Shown: positions 17,301 to 25,093 of the stretch, one piece after another
How positions within the stretch are numbered: the stretch's first letter is position 1
Layout of the letters: the number at the start of each line of letters is the position of its first letter
Origin: Megasphaera paucivorans
GTDB lineage: Bacteria > Bacillota > Negativicutes > Veillonellales > Megasphaeraceae
DNA length: 35,455 bases
Assembly (NCBI RefSeq): GCF_900103535.1
Contig: NZ_FNHQ01000027.1
Coordinates: forward strand, 1 to 35,455
Direction of reading: 5' to 3'
Translations under genes and position numbers: made by a program
The notes under the pieces: generated by a model
Seen by the model: the letters and a program-made list of their open reading frames with translations, nothing else
Told to the model about the DNA's origin: nothing
The model's database searches: none

Positions 17301-17341
17301 TGACAGACTATGACCAATTCAACTAAAAAGGAGAAACCATA

Positions 17342-18559
17342 ATGAATCAATCATATCGCCCGTTATCTTTCAGCCTGTATTTAAACTATTTTGTTCACGG
17401 CATCGGTGTCATTATACTTGCTCAAAACATGGATGCACTGGCTGCTCGCTGGGGCAGCATCGCCGACGTTGCCTGGGTTATTTCCATGCTTGGCATCGGC
17501 CGCTTAATCGTCCTTTTTGTTTCTGGTAAATTATCGGATAAATATGGCCGCAAGCCGTTTATACTTTTAGGGATAGTTACATACATTTCTTTCTTCATTG
17601 GTATATTAATGAGTCCCACCTCGACAATTGCCTGTATTTTTGGTATTTTGGCAGGTATCGCTAATTCATTTTTAGATGCCGGTACCTATCCTGCCTTGAT
17701 TGAAGCATATCCAGATAGTGCTTCTACCGCAACGGTTCTTTTAAAAGCCTTTATTTCTGCCGGTCAATTTTTACTTCCTTTGTTTATCGGATTCCTTATC
17801 AGCACCGGTGCCTGGTACGGCTGGTCTTTTATCATTGCAGCGGCTATCCTTCTTATCAATCTGCCACTCATCATGAAATACTCTTTCCCATCGATGAATC
17901 CGGTTAAGGAAGCAAAAGAAGAAGGTACGTCCACAAAGCTGGCAAGCTGGATCCCAAAATCAAAATGGTATTTGGAAGGTATCTGCTTTGTTATTTACGG
18001 ATATATTTCTCAAGCTACGTTTTATTTGATCAGCCAATGGCTCACAAAATACGGTGCTTCCGTTGCCCAGATGACAGATATTGCTTCTCGTGCCCTGATG
18101 AGTTATTATAGTATTGGTTCTTTATGCTGTGTGTTTTTCACCGCATTTATTACAAAAAAGGGCATCCGTCCTATTACGCTTCTCGTTGTCTATACGTTCA
18201 TTTCTACCATATCGATTTCCGGTCTGTACTTCATACCGTCCGGCTCTCTTGCTCCGATACTCTCCTTTATAGTAGGTTTCTCGGCTGCCGGCGGAGTTAT
18301 GCAGCTTGGTCTTGTAATGATGACTGAAATGTTCCCAAAAGGCAAAGGAACCATGACGGGTGTATTCTATACAACAGGCAGTATCGCCTCTTTCACTATT
18401 CCCGTTATTACTGGATATATGGCAGACAGCGGTATTAACAGCATTATGGGACTTGATGCAGCCATCGCTTTAGCCGGTTTTGTTGTCGCCTGTATCATCT
18501 ATATCCGCTATAATAGTGTTATGAAAGAAAAACCAGCAGAAAATCAAATTGCTGCTTAA
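17342..18559 (+). CDS. MFS transporter, putative quinate/shikimate importer (YdiN-like)
   Basis: 405 residues with twelve predicted membrane helices and the major facilitator motif A, GKLSDKYGRKP, at 62-72. It sits between YdiB-type dehydrogenase and type I dehydroquinase, the same neighbourhood as YdiN in E. coli, so import of quinate or shikimate is inferred from context only. AAAGGAG precedes the ATG; 41 bases separate it from the upstream gene, so it is co-transcribed. Confidence 0.85.
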   Translation: MNQSYRPLSFSLYLNYFVHGIGVIILAQNMDALAARWGSIADVAWVISMLGIGRLIVLFVSGKLSDKYGRKPFILLGIVTYISFFIGILMSPTSTIACIFGILAGIANSFLDAGTYPALIEAYPDSASTATVLLKAFISAGQFLLPLFIGFLISTGAWYGWSFIIAAAILLINLPLIMKYSFPSMNPVKEAKEEGTSTKLASWIPKSKWYLEGICFVIYGYISQATFYLISQWLTKYGASVAQMTDIASRALMSYYSIGSLCCVFFTAFITKKGIRPITLLVVYTFISTISISGLYFIPSGSLAPILSFIVGFSAAGGVMQLGLVMMTEMFPKGKGTMTGVFYTTGSIASFTIPVITGYMADSGINSIMGLDAAIALAGFVVACIIYIRYNSVMKEKPAENQIAA

Positions 18560-18598
18560 CTTCAAATATTGTGTTTTACAATCATCCCGGAGGTCAGA

Positions 18599-19345
18599 AT
18601 GATTAAAATTGGTAATGTTACACTAGATAATGGTATTCCTAAAATCTGCGTCCCTATTGTAGGCCGCACCGTAGACGAATTACAACAGGAATGCAGATAT
18701 CTGCAAGATAAAATTTATGATGTCGTTGAATTGCGCATTGATTTTCTAAAAACAGTAACCGATTTGAATTCGGTCAACGAAGCTATCACAGCCGTCCGTA
18801 ACGAACTGCCCAACAGCGCGATCCTTTTTACCTTCCGTACAAAGGATGAAGGCGGTGAAACGGCCGTACCAGAATCATTCTACTTTGAATTGATTCAGTA
18901 CGCCATTCAGTCCGGCAAAATCAATGCCGTCGATGTAGAATACTTCCGCAATCCCGATAGTATTCAATCGATTATTGCTCTTGCAAAAAAAGCAGGTGTA
19001 ACTGTCATCATGAGTAATCATGATTTTGATAAGACACCCTCTTTCGACGAAATAACAACACGTCTCATCGGTATGAAAAAGCTAGGTGCTGATGTTGCAA
19101 AATTAGCTTGTATGCCTAAGTCTGCGAAAGATGTATTGACGCTGCTCAGTGCTACAGAAGCTGTAAAATCGCAGTACCCTGATGAACCCCTCATTACGAT
19201 GTCCATGGGTAAGCTGGGCGCAATCAGCCGCATCAGCGGTGAAATATTTGGTTCTGCCTTAACATTTGGTTCTGCAAAAAAAGCGTCTGCTCCCGGTCAG
19301 TTGGAAGTAACGACACTGCAGCAAATTCTGCGGGCTCTCCACTAA
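18599..19345 (+). CDS. aroD: 3-dehydroquinate dehydratase, type I
   Basis: Dehydrates 3-dehydroquinate to 3-dehydroshikimate through a Schiff base; class I aldolase-like barrel. The 248 residues contain the substrate-binding ELR at 44-46, the catalytic H141 (SNHDF) and the Schiff-base K168 (AKLACMPKS). The conserved C-terminal SRISGE and SAPGQ lid segments are present. ATG at 18599 behind GGAGG is the start; an in-frame ATG ten codons upstream has no binding site. Last gene of the plus-strand operon. A second, unrelated type II enzyme lies at 20338-20781, and the biosynthetic operon has none. Confidence 0.96.
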   Translation: MIKIGNVTLDNGIPKICVPIVGRTVDELQQECRYLQDKIYDVVELRIDFLKTVTDLNSVNEAITAVRNELPNSAILFTFRTKDEGGETAVPESFYFELIQYAIQSGKINAVDVEYFRNPDSIQSIIALAKKAGVTVIMSNHDFDKTPSFDEITTRLIGMKKLGADVAKLACMPKSAKDVLTLLSATEAVKSQYPDEPLITMSMGKLGAISRISGEIFGSALTFGSAKKASAPGQLEVTTLQQILRALH

Positions 19346-19358
19346 ATATGCACAAAAG

Positions 19359-19404
19359 CTCGTATTGACCGGATGCAATATTTTCCGGTCGTACGAGTTT
19401 TTTT
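19359..19404 (+). terminator. Terminator of the flavoenzyme-aroD operon
   Basis: CTCGTATTGACCGGA pairs with TCCGGTCGTACGAG (19359-19397), followed by seven T residues. It lies 13 bases after the aroD stop codon. Confidence 0.92.
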
Positions 19405-19427
19405 ATAATGAAGAATGAGGTACATCT

Positions 19428-20294
19428 ATGTATTATTATTTTTTCCACGACACGTATACAGATATTTTCGAGAAAGAAAAGCGTCCCCATCTGACAAGGC
19501 TCTCCCATAGCTATGATAATCCTACGTGGTCAGCGAATTATCATGTCCATCGAGATGAAATAGAACTCGCCTATGTGGAATCCGGAATAGCCAATTATTC
19601 TTTGGATATCGAAAATTTCACGGTACATGAAGGTGATATCATCGCAATCGAACCCGGGGTACTACACGGTTTGGCTTCAGATTATAACCAACCGGCCAGC
19701 ATCTGGTCTATTGGGATATCAAACTTTAAGCTGAAAAATCAAAAGCATGCGGTAACACTCTTACCGGAAAATGGAGTTCCTATATTGAACGTCAATCAAG
19801 AAAAACACCTTATTTTTTCACTAATAAATGAAATACATGAGCAACATCAGCATCACACTAATACCAGTATGTTTCTGTGTAACCAATTGGCTGAAACGTT
19901 AGTTGCCTTATACAGTCAGTATTTCGAACATTGCCGCATTCATGAGTATCCGAAAAATCATTCCTTCGCTCGTGATATTATGATTTACATTAATTTCCAC
20001 TATGCTCAAAAAATTTCTTTAGAAAGCTTAGCCTCCCGTTTCCACATGAGTGAAGACCATATCAGTCATGAATTTAAAAACGTATATGGTGTCTCTCCTA
20101 TCAATTATACTATTGATCGCCGTATATGCGAAGCAAAATGGCTATTAATTAATACCATTGATTCTCTTTCAGTCATTGCACAACAAATCGGATATGAAAA
20201 TGTCAATTATTTTACTAATCTTTTTACACGCCGCATCGGTATGACTCCGACATCGTTTCGTTATACCTATGGTACACATAAAAATAAACGTTAG
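19428..20294 (+). CDS. AraC-family transcriptional regulator
   Basis: 288 residues. An N-terminal cupin-like sensing domain (about 35-90: VHRDEIELAYVESG, then EGDIIAIEPGVLHGL) precedes two C-terminal helix-turn-helices (about 190-285: ISLESLASRFHMSEDHISHE, then IAQQIGYENVNYFTNLFTRR). GAGGT lies before the ATG. It follows the terminator of the dehydrogenase operon by 24 bases with no obvious promoter of its own, so it may be expressed by read-through. It faces the CoA-transferase operon, whose upstream region carries 21-base spaced direct repeats that are candidate sites. Confidence 0.95.
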   Translation: MYYYFFHDTYTDIFEKEKRPHLTRLSHSYDNPTWSANYHVHRDEIELAYVESGIANYSLDIENFTVHEGDIIAIEPGVLHGLASDYNQPASIWSIGISNFKLKNQKHAVTLLPENGVPILNVNQEKHLIFSLINEIHEQHQHHTNTSMFLCNQLAETLVALYSQYFEHCRIHEYPKNHSFARDIMIYINFHYAQKISLESLASRFHMSEDHISHEFKNVYGVSPINYTIDRRICEAKWLLINTIDSLSVIAQQIGYENVNYFTNLFTRRIGMTPTSFRYTYGTHKNKR

Positions 20295-20336
20295 TTTCCA
20301 AAATCGGAAACTAACGTTTATTTTTATGTGTACCAT
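20269..20336. terminator. 31-bp perfect inverted repeat, bidirectional terminator
   Basis: Two perfect 31-base arms (20269-20299 and 20306-20336) surround a 6-base loop. The left arm covers the last codons of the AraC gene; the right arm ends next to the stop codon of the convergent aroQ. A T-rich stretch lies within each arm. It is unusually long for a terminator. Confidence 0.8.
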
Positions 20337-20337
20337 T

Positions 20338-20781
20338 CTATTTTTTTGCAAACATATCTGCAAAAGCGCGAAGCCCCAATGTATAAACAGATTCGCCAAG
20401 CCCCATAATAATTCCTGTTGCCAAGGGAGAAATAACCGAATGATGACGGAACTCTTCCCGTTTATGCGTATTTGACATATGCAGCTCAATGATAGGGCAT
20501 TCCAAAATAGCTAATGCATCTGCAATCCCATAACTATAATGTGTCCAAGCACCGGCATTCAACATGACTCCGTCATATTGTTCCTGATAAGCTTCGTGAA
20601 TTTTATCTACAAATTCTCCTTCGCTATTTGTCTGGAAACTAGTTACCTGTATATCTAATTCCTTGCCAAGATTGTCCACCAGTTCATTAATTTCTCTCAA
20701 GGTAATCGTTCCATATTGCTTAGGATCCCGTTTACCAAACATATTATGATTTACTCCATGTAACAGCATTACTTTTTTCAT
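20338..20781 (-). CDS. aroQ: 3-dehydroquinate dehydratase, type II
   Basis: 147 residues, dodecameric flavodoxin-like enzyme carrying out the same net reaction as AroD by a different mechanism. Catalytic R18 and Y23 (KRDPKQYG), N75 (NAGAWTHYS) and H101 (ELHMSNTHKREEFRHHS) are all present. The N-terminal loop reads LHGVNHNMFG where the usual form is NGPNLNxLG, a notable divergence around the active site. The gene is last in the minus-strand CoA-transferase operon, 15 bases after the VOC gene. It may serve catabolism, biosynthesis or both, since the aro operon lacks a dehydratase. Confidence 0.93.
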   Translation of the reverse strand: MKKVMLLHGVNHNMFGKRDPKQYGTITLREINELVDNLGKELDIQVTSFQTNSEGEFVDKIHEAYQEQYDGVMLNAGAWTHYSYGIADALAILECPIIELHMSNTHKREEFRHHSVISPLATGIIMGLGESVYTLGLRAFADMFAKK

Positions 20782-20796
20782 CGTATTTTCCTCCCT

Positions 20797-21180
20797 TTAT
20801 TTATCGCATTCAATCCACGGCTTTAAAGAAATTGCCTGCTGTATGACATCTGATTTTCCTCCAATAACTTCAATGTGAAGTCCATCAGGAAGCTGAATCC
20901 AATTATGTCCTTCCTGAAGCTCTGCAACTCCATATGCATACGCCTTTTCTAAAACTTCAATCACATTGTCTGTCATGATTCCCAAATGCTCTTCCCGACC
21001 TTCAGGCGAATGAAATTCTATAGTTTCATTTAATTGAATTCCCCCCCACAGCCATATCTTTCGTTTTGGGGCCTGACCCATGATTTTACGAACTTTCATT
21101 CCAAATACATCATCAAAAAATTGTACATACCAATCCATATTTTGTACTTTAATCGCGTTATGTTCCAACCAAGAATTCAT
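20797..21180 (-). CDS. VOC-superfamily (glyoxalase fold) metalloprotein
   Basis: 127 residues with one or two beta-alpha-beta-beta-beta modules. Likely metal ligands are H7 (LEHNAI), H65 (EEHLGI) and E104 (LHIEVIG), in the positions usual for the vicinal oxygen chelate fold. Members include glyoxalases, epimerases, isomerases and dioxygenases; an oxygenase is unlikely in an anaerobe. The fused C-terminal part of some dehydroshikimate dehydratases also has this fold, which makes a role on hydroaromatic intermediates conceivable. Tightly coupled with its neighbours (14 and 15 bases). Exact reaction unknown. Confidence 0.8.
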   Translation of the reverse strand: MNSWLEHNAIKVQNMDWYVQFFDDVFGMKVRKIMGQAPKRKIWLWGGIQLNETIEFHSPEGREEHLGIMTDNVIEVLEKAYAYGVAELQEGHNWIQLPDGLHIEVIGGKSDVIQQAISLKPWIECDK

Positions 21181-21194
21181 TACTCTACCTCTTA

Positions 21195-22145
21195 TTATTG
21201 CAAACTGGGCTCATATTGAAGAACATATTTTTCAATTCCCTTGACGCAGGCAACAAGTGTCTGATTCACGGGTGTCGGAATGCCGTATTTTTTCCCCCAT
21301 TCAACAATCGATCCGTTAATGAAATCAATTTCTGTAGGCCGTTTCGACTCTATGCTCTGCAGCATAGACGTCTTGAAAGTCGGTGGCAATCCTTGACTTG
21401 CAGCAAACCAAGGGTATTGCGGATCCTCAGATTTCAACTTCACACCTGCTGCTTTTGCTACAGAAATAGCTTCGGCAATAGCAGCTTCGGCACAATCCTG
21501 AATAACAGGTTCTTCATAAAGAGGTCCATAGGGCAGCCGCGTAATTGCACATAATGCCCCCGCAGCAACATTAATAAGAAGTTTATCCCAAATAAGGCCT
21601 TTTATATTATCACTCACTTCACATAACAGTCCCGCTTTGTTGAATTCCTCGGCAATCCGCTGTATGCGTTCAGTCTTCTTGCCATCCAATTCCCCTATAT
21701 ATGTATATTTCCCTTTAACTCCGGCGCTGACATATCCCGGTCCGATGAGACGGCCGCCTACATACGTCTTGCCACTGACCACTTTATCTGCCCCTAGCAC
21801 TTCAGCAATGGTTTCTTCATTTCCCAATCCATTCTGAAGAGACATAACAACCGTATCCGCTCCAATCAAATCGGAGGTCTTGACATTTTCAACAATTTTT
21901 TTTGTTTGAAAGGATTTCACCAATACAATGACTAAATCTACAGGACCAATCCCTTGCGGACTTGTACGAGCATCAATCGGTACAAACCAATCTTTTTTTT
22001 CGTCTGTGAGTTTTAACCCCATTTTTTGGATTGCTTCAACATGTTCCTGCCATGGATCGACAAAATAAACTTCTGCACCGCCTTGTGCAAGGGTTCCCCC
22101 AATAGTGCTTCCTAAAGCACCACAACCTAACATACATATCTTCAT
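21195..22145 (-). CDS. Ketopantoate reductase (PanE/ApbA)-family 2-oxo/hydroxyacid dehydrogenase
   Basis: 316 residues. N-terminal Rossmann fold LGCGALGSTIGG, with D30 at the end of the second strand (FVD), a residue that favours NAD over NADP, unlike true ketopantoate reductases. The catalytic Lys is K188 in LIWDKLLINV; the C-terminal helical domain has the RPTEIDFINGSIVEWGKK and GIPTPVN segments of the family. No other pantothenate gene is nearby, and it sits inside the CoA-transferase/hydratase/dehydroquinase operon, so a hydroxyacid or ring-hydroxyl substrate other than pantoate is likely. The substrate cannot be told from sequence alone. Confidence 0.85.
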   Translation of the reverse strand: MKICMLGCGALGSTIGGTLAQGGAEVYFVDPWQEHVEAIQKMGLKLTDEKKDWFVPIDARTSPQGIGPVDLVIVLVKSFQTKKIVENVKTSDLIGADTVVMSLQNGLGNEETIAEVLGADKVVSGKTYVGGRLIGPGYVSAGVKGKYTYIGELDGKKTERIQRIAEEFNKAGLLCEVSDNIKGLIWDKLLINVAAGALCAITRLPYGPLYEEPVIQDCAEAAIAEAISVAKAAGVKLKSEDPQYPWFAASQGLPPTFKTSMLQSIESKRPTEIDFINGSIVEWGKKYGIPTPVNQTLVACVKGIEKYVLQYEPSLQ

Positions 22146-22192
22146 ACAAACACTCCTTTCAAATTATTCGCATAATTTTCCTGCCCATTATA

Positions 22193-22642
22193 TTATTTAT
22201 CTTCTTCCAACGGAAAAAATTTCAATATATGTGTTGCCGCAACAACAATATCACCATGTTGATTAAAAATTTCCACTTTCGAAAAAGTCTTCATATTTGC
22301 TTCATCAATTTCAGAAACCGTATACACAGCTGTAATCGTATCTCCTATATAGACCGGTTTGATAAATCGGAGACGGTCATATCCGTACGAAGCGCTAGGA
22401 ATCGGCGAATTAACTTTCTGCTGCAATAATGTTCCCGGTGTGCAACCTAATGCAAATACCAGGACTCCATGAGCAATTCGGGATTTATACATCGTATGTT
22501 TCATGAATTCTGCATTGAAATGCATTTGACTGAAATCACCAGTAATTCCACCGAATAAATAGACATCGGATTCGCTGATTGTTTTGGTGAAACTGTATGT
22601 ATCTCCTACTTTTAATGGTACTTTGCATGTTTTACTTGTCAT
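22193..22642 (-). CDS. MaoC-like (R)-specific enoyl-CoA hydratase
   Basis: 149 residues, a single hot-dog fold enzyme adding or removing water across the double bond of an acyl-CoA. The active-site pair is intact: D36 and H41 in GDFSQMHFN, followed by RIAHGVL. ATG at 22642 has GGGAGG in front; the reading frame is open further upstream but without a binding site. It lies 47 bases after the CoA-transferase gene, so the substrate is probably the CoA ester made by that enzyme. Contrast the degenerate hot-dog domain encoded at 11726-12439. Confidence 0.88.
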   Translation of the reverse strand: MTSKTCKVPLKVGDTYSFTKTISESDVYLFGGITGDFSQMHFNAEFMKHTMYKSRIAHGVLVFALGCTPGTLLQQKVNSPIPSASYGYDRLRFIKPVYIGDTITAVYTVSEIDEANMKTFSKVEIFNQHGDIVVAATHILKFFPLEEDK

Positions 22643-22689
22643 AAATGACCCTCCCTTATTTATATCCTTTATATAAATAGAATAAAAAA

Positions 22690-24282
22690 TCAGCAATGCT
22701 TTATCATGAATTCCTGTCGGATACCCATGACTGCTTCACAAAAAATACGGGGATCCATTACCTTCACATGTTCTGCTATTTTCGGCACAAATCCCATTTT
22801 ATCAATCACATCTCGCTGAACATCCATACCCGGAGCTGCTTCTATCAGAATCAGCCCATTTTTTCCCAATTTGAAAACAGCTCGTTCTGTGATAAAGAAC
22901 ACTTTTTTCCCTTGTTTCAACGCTTCCTGTCCGCTAAAGGTAATAGCAGAAAGTTGAGGCAGGAATTTTTCAAATTTCCCTTCTTGATCAATAGAAATCT
23001 GTCCATCTCCAACAGAAGTTTTCAATCCACCAGCACGTAATGTCCCACAAAAAATAATTTTTTTAGAACCCGCACAGATATCAACAAAACCGCCGGTACC
23101 AACAATCTTACCATTGAACTTATGAACATTGACATTGCCCATCTGATCCACTTCCGCAAAACTCAAATAAGCAACATCCAACCCCCCGCCTCCATAAAAA
23201 TCAAATTGAGAGGGCATATCCATGAGCGCTTTCGCATTGATACTGGCTCCAAAATATATTCCTTGAGCGGTTGCCCCTCCTACAGGTCCTGTTTCGACGG
23301 TCAATGTAAATTCATCACCTATTCCTTCTTCCCGTGCCACTAATCCTATCCCATCAGCAATGCCTACTCCCACATTCCCTACATTACCCGGACTGATTTC
23401 CATCAAGGCTCGTCTTGCCACCACTTTGCGCTGGTTCAACGGCAGCGGAGTTATTTCGTCGTCTTCCTGTATATAATCACCGGAAAAAAATCGATCTGAT
23501 CCATTGTAAAGTTGTCCTTGATCAGGATCTACCACAATGGCATCAATTAGATATCCCGGCAATTTCACTTGTTTCGGATGAATCGACCCTTTCTTGACCA
23601 CTCGTTTTACCTGCACAATGACTAGTCCATTATTATTATGAACAGCTTGCGCCATGGCTAAGGTATCTAAAAACGCAATTTCGTCTTCCATCGAAACGTA
23701 TCCTTCGGTGTCAGCCGTTGTCCCTCGTATCATACATACATCTATGGGTATAACCGGATAATAGATATATTCTTGGTTGTTGCAAACTACGATTTTTAAC
23801 AATTTTTCTGTCGTACAAGTATTTAATCGTCCCCCTTGCATTCTGGGATCAATAAAAGTTCCAATACCAACTCGGCTGAGCATCCCCGGCTGACCAGCAG
23901 CCATTACACGCAATAGTTGACTCATCACCCCTTGAGGGAAGTTATATGCTTCAATTTCATTTTTTTCAGCCAACTCTGCCAACTTCGGTGATTGCGCCCA
24001 ATGTCCCCCGTACACTCTTGATACCATTCCGGGTAAGGCTAGTGGTGACATACCTTGTTCTCCTCTGTCTCCCAGCCCCGTAGCATGCCAGAGTGTAAGA
24101 TTTTTCGGAGCGCCTGTCTCCGCAAAACGGTCTCGCAGCGCCAATATACACTGTGTCGATTCACCAATTCCTCCCCCAGCACCGCAAAACCCGATACAAC
24201 TTCCATCCTCTATGTAGGATACTGCTTCTGCTGCACTCAAGATAGGTACACGAGTTCCAATATGTTCCGGTCTCGCCATCAT
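22690..24282 (-). CDS. ydiF: Class I CoA-transferase (YdiF / propionate CoA-transferase type)
   Basis: 530 residues, both class I halves fused. It moves CoA from a donor such as acetyl-CoA to an organic acid. The N-terminal half has GFCGAGGGIGEST and the C-terminal half the (S)ENG-like motif VETGPVGG with the predicted catalytic E330, which forms the glutamyl-CoA thioester. The start is ATG at 24282 with AGGAGG 6 bases away (a second ATG follows at once). First gene of a five-gene minus-strand operon with MaoC hydratase, PanE-like reductase, VOC protein and type II dehydroquinase. In E. coli, ydiF also lies next to aroD and ydiB. The acceptor acid is not known; a hydroaromatic carboxylate is inferred from context. 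Confidence 0.93.
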   Translation of the reverse strand: MMARPEHIGTRVPILSAAEAVSYIEDGSCIGFCGAGGGIGESTQCILALRDRFAETGAPKNLTLWHATGLGDRGEQGMSPLALPGMVSRVYGGHWAQSPKLAELAEKNEIEAYNFPQGVMSQLLRVMAAGQPGMLSRVGIGTFIDPRMQGGRLNTCTTEKLLKIVVCNNQEYIYYPVIPIDVCMIRGTTADTEGYVSMEDEIAFLDTLAMAQAVHNNNGLVIVQVKRVVKKGSIHPKQVKLPGYLIDAIVVDPDQGQLYNGSDRFFSGDYIQEDDEITPLPLNQRKVVARRALMEISPGNVGNVGVGIADGIGLVAREEGIGDEFTLTVETGPVGGATAQGIYFGASINAKALMDMPSQFDFYGGGGLDVAYLSFAEVDQMGNVNVHKFNGKIVGTGGFVDICAGSKKIIFCGTLRAGGLKTSVGDGQISIDQEGKFEKFLPQLSAITFSGQEALKQGKKVFFITERAVFKLGKNGLILIEAAPGMDVQRDVIDKMGFVPKIAEHVKVMDPRIFCEAVMGIRQEFMIKHC

Positions 24283-24337
24283 ATATAGCCTCCTGTTTTT
24301 TAATATTAGCATAACTTAATTTGTTCTTACGATTAAA

Positions 24338-24343
24338 ATTATA
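24338..24343 (-). promoter_or_regulatory. -10 box of the CoA-transferase operon
   Basis: TATAAT on the minus strand about 56 bases before the ATG, with no recognisable -35 hexamer at the proper distance. This fits a promoter that needs an activator. Confidence 0.45.
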
Positions 24344-24391
24344 AGTTTTTACTGATTTTTTTCCTATAAAGCAATTTGTTATCTGTACAAA

Positions 24392-24474
24392 CTATCTTGT
24401 TTTAAATCAGGATGTTTCAGATTAATTTCAAATATCTACTACACTATCCTGTTATCTCAATACATTATCTTGTT
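24392..24474 (-). promoter_or_regulatory. Direct repeats, candidate AraC-type activator sites
   Basis: Three copies in the same orientation: CTATCTTGTT (24392-24401), CTATCCTGTT (24444-24453) and TTATCTTGTT (24465-24474), as read on the plus strand. Copies two and three are exactly 21 bases apart, as AraC half-sites often are, and the first is about 60 bases before the predicted transcription start. Confidence 0.5.
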
Positions 24475-24489
24475 TAGTTTCCTGTCAAG

Positions 24490-24557
24490 CAAACTAAAAA
24501 GTTCTCCCTGAAATAACAGTTATCGAGAAATAAACTGTCAGATCAAAGAGAACTTTT
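24490..24557 (-). terminator. Terminator of the aro operon
   Basis: Minus-strand arms AAAAGTTCTC (24548-24557) and GAGAACTTTT (24497-24506) with an inner ACAGTTTATT-type stem, followed by TTTAG. It lies just downstream of aroK. Confidence 0.8.
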
Positions 24558-24589
24558 GCAATCTATTTTGATTTCATAATCCGTATCCG

Positions 24590-25093
24590 TTAATTTTTCA
24601 GCGCCTCTCCTACCATCATCACTAACTGTTCCAATACTTCCGTAATTACTCCCTTGTTGGCAAGCTGCAAGTCTGCAGACAAGCGGTACACCCCAATCCG
24701 TTCGTTATATAAATCATATATTTTTTGTTTTCCATCAGCTAACAATGGCCGTGTGGAAATAATTACATCGCCAATAATATCATCTGGTTCTCTATCAATA
24801 AATATCACAATGCCTGTTTTCTTTAATACTTCAATATTAACAGGTCGTTTAATAACACCGCCGCCAGTTGCAATAACAATACCGTCTTGTTTCGCCAGTT
24901 CTTTCATTGCTCGTGTTTCAGCCTCTCGAAAACAGTTTTCACTAATCGCGAACAATTCAGGAATTTTTTTTTGTTCTCTCGCTTCGATATATACATCTGC
25001 ATCAATGAACTGACGCCCCAATCGTTCTGCTAAGGCACTGCCAAATGTAGTTTTTCCACTTCCCGGCATACCTATAATTACTATATTTTTCAT
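24590..25093 (-). CDS. aroK: Shikimate kinase
   Basis: 167 residues; phosphorylates shikimate with ATP in the chorismate pathway. Walker A is GMPGSGKTT at about 8-16, the shikimate-binding region has DADVYIE and FREAE, and ATGGGV follows. The ATG overlaps the aroE stop as ATGA, so the two are translationally coupled. Last gene of the aromatic operon. Confidence 0.95.
   Translation of the reverse strand: MKNIVIIGMPGSGKTTFGSALAERLGRQFIDADVYIEAREQKKIPELFAISENCFREAETRAMKELAKQDGIVIATGGGVIKRPVNIEVLKKTGIVIFIDREPDDIIGDVIISTRPLLADGKQKIYDLYNERIGVYRLSADLQLANKGVITEVLEQLVMMVGEALKN

Noticed and set aside
20169-20489. Open frame of 106 codons spanning the AraC-aroQ junction on the minus strand
   Set aside because: Runs through the 31-base inverted repeat and is out of frame with aroQ; no features of a protein.
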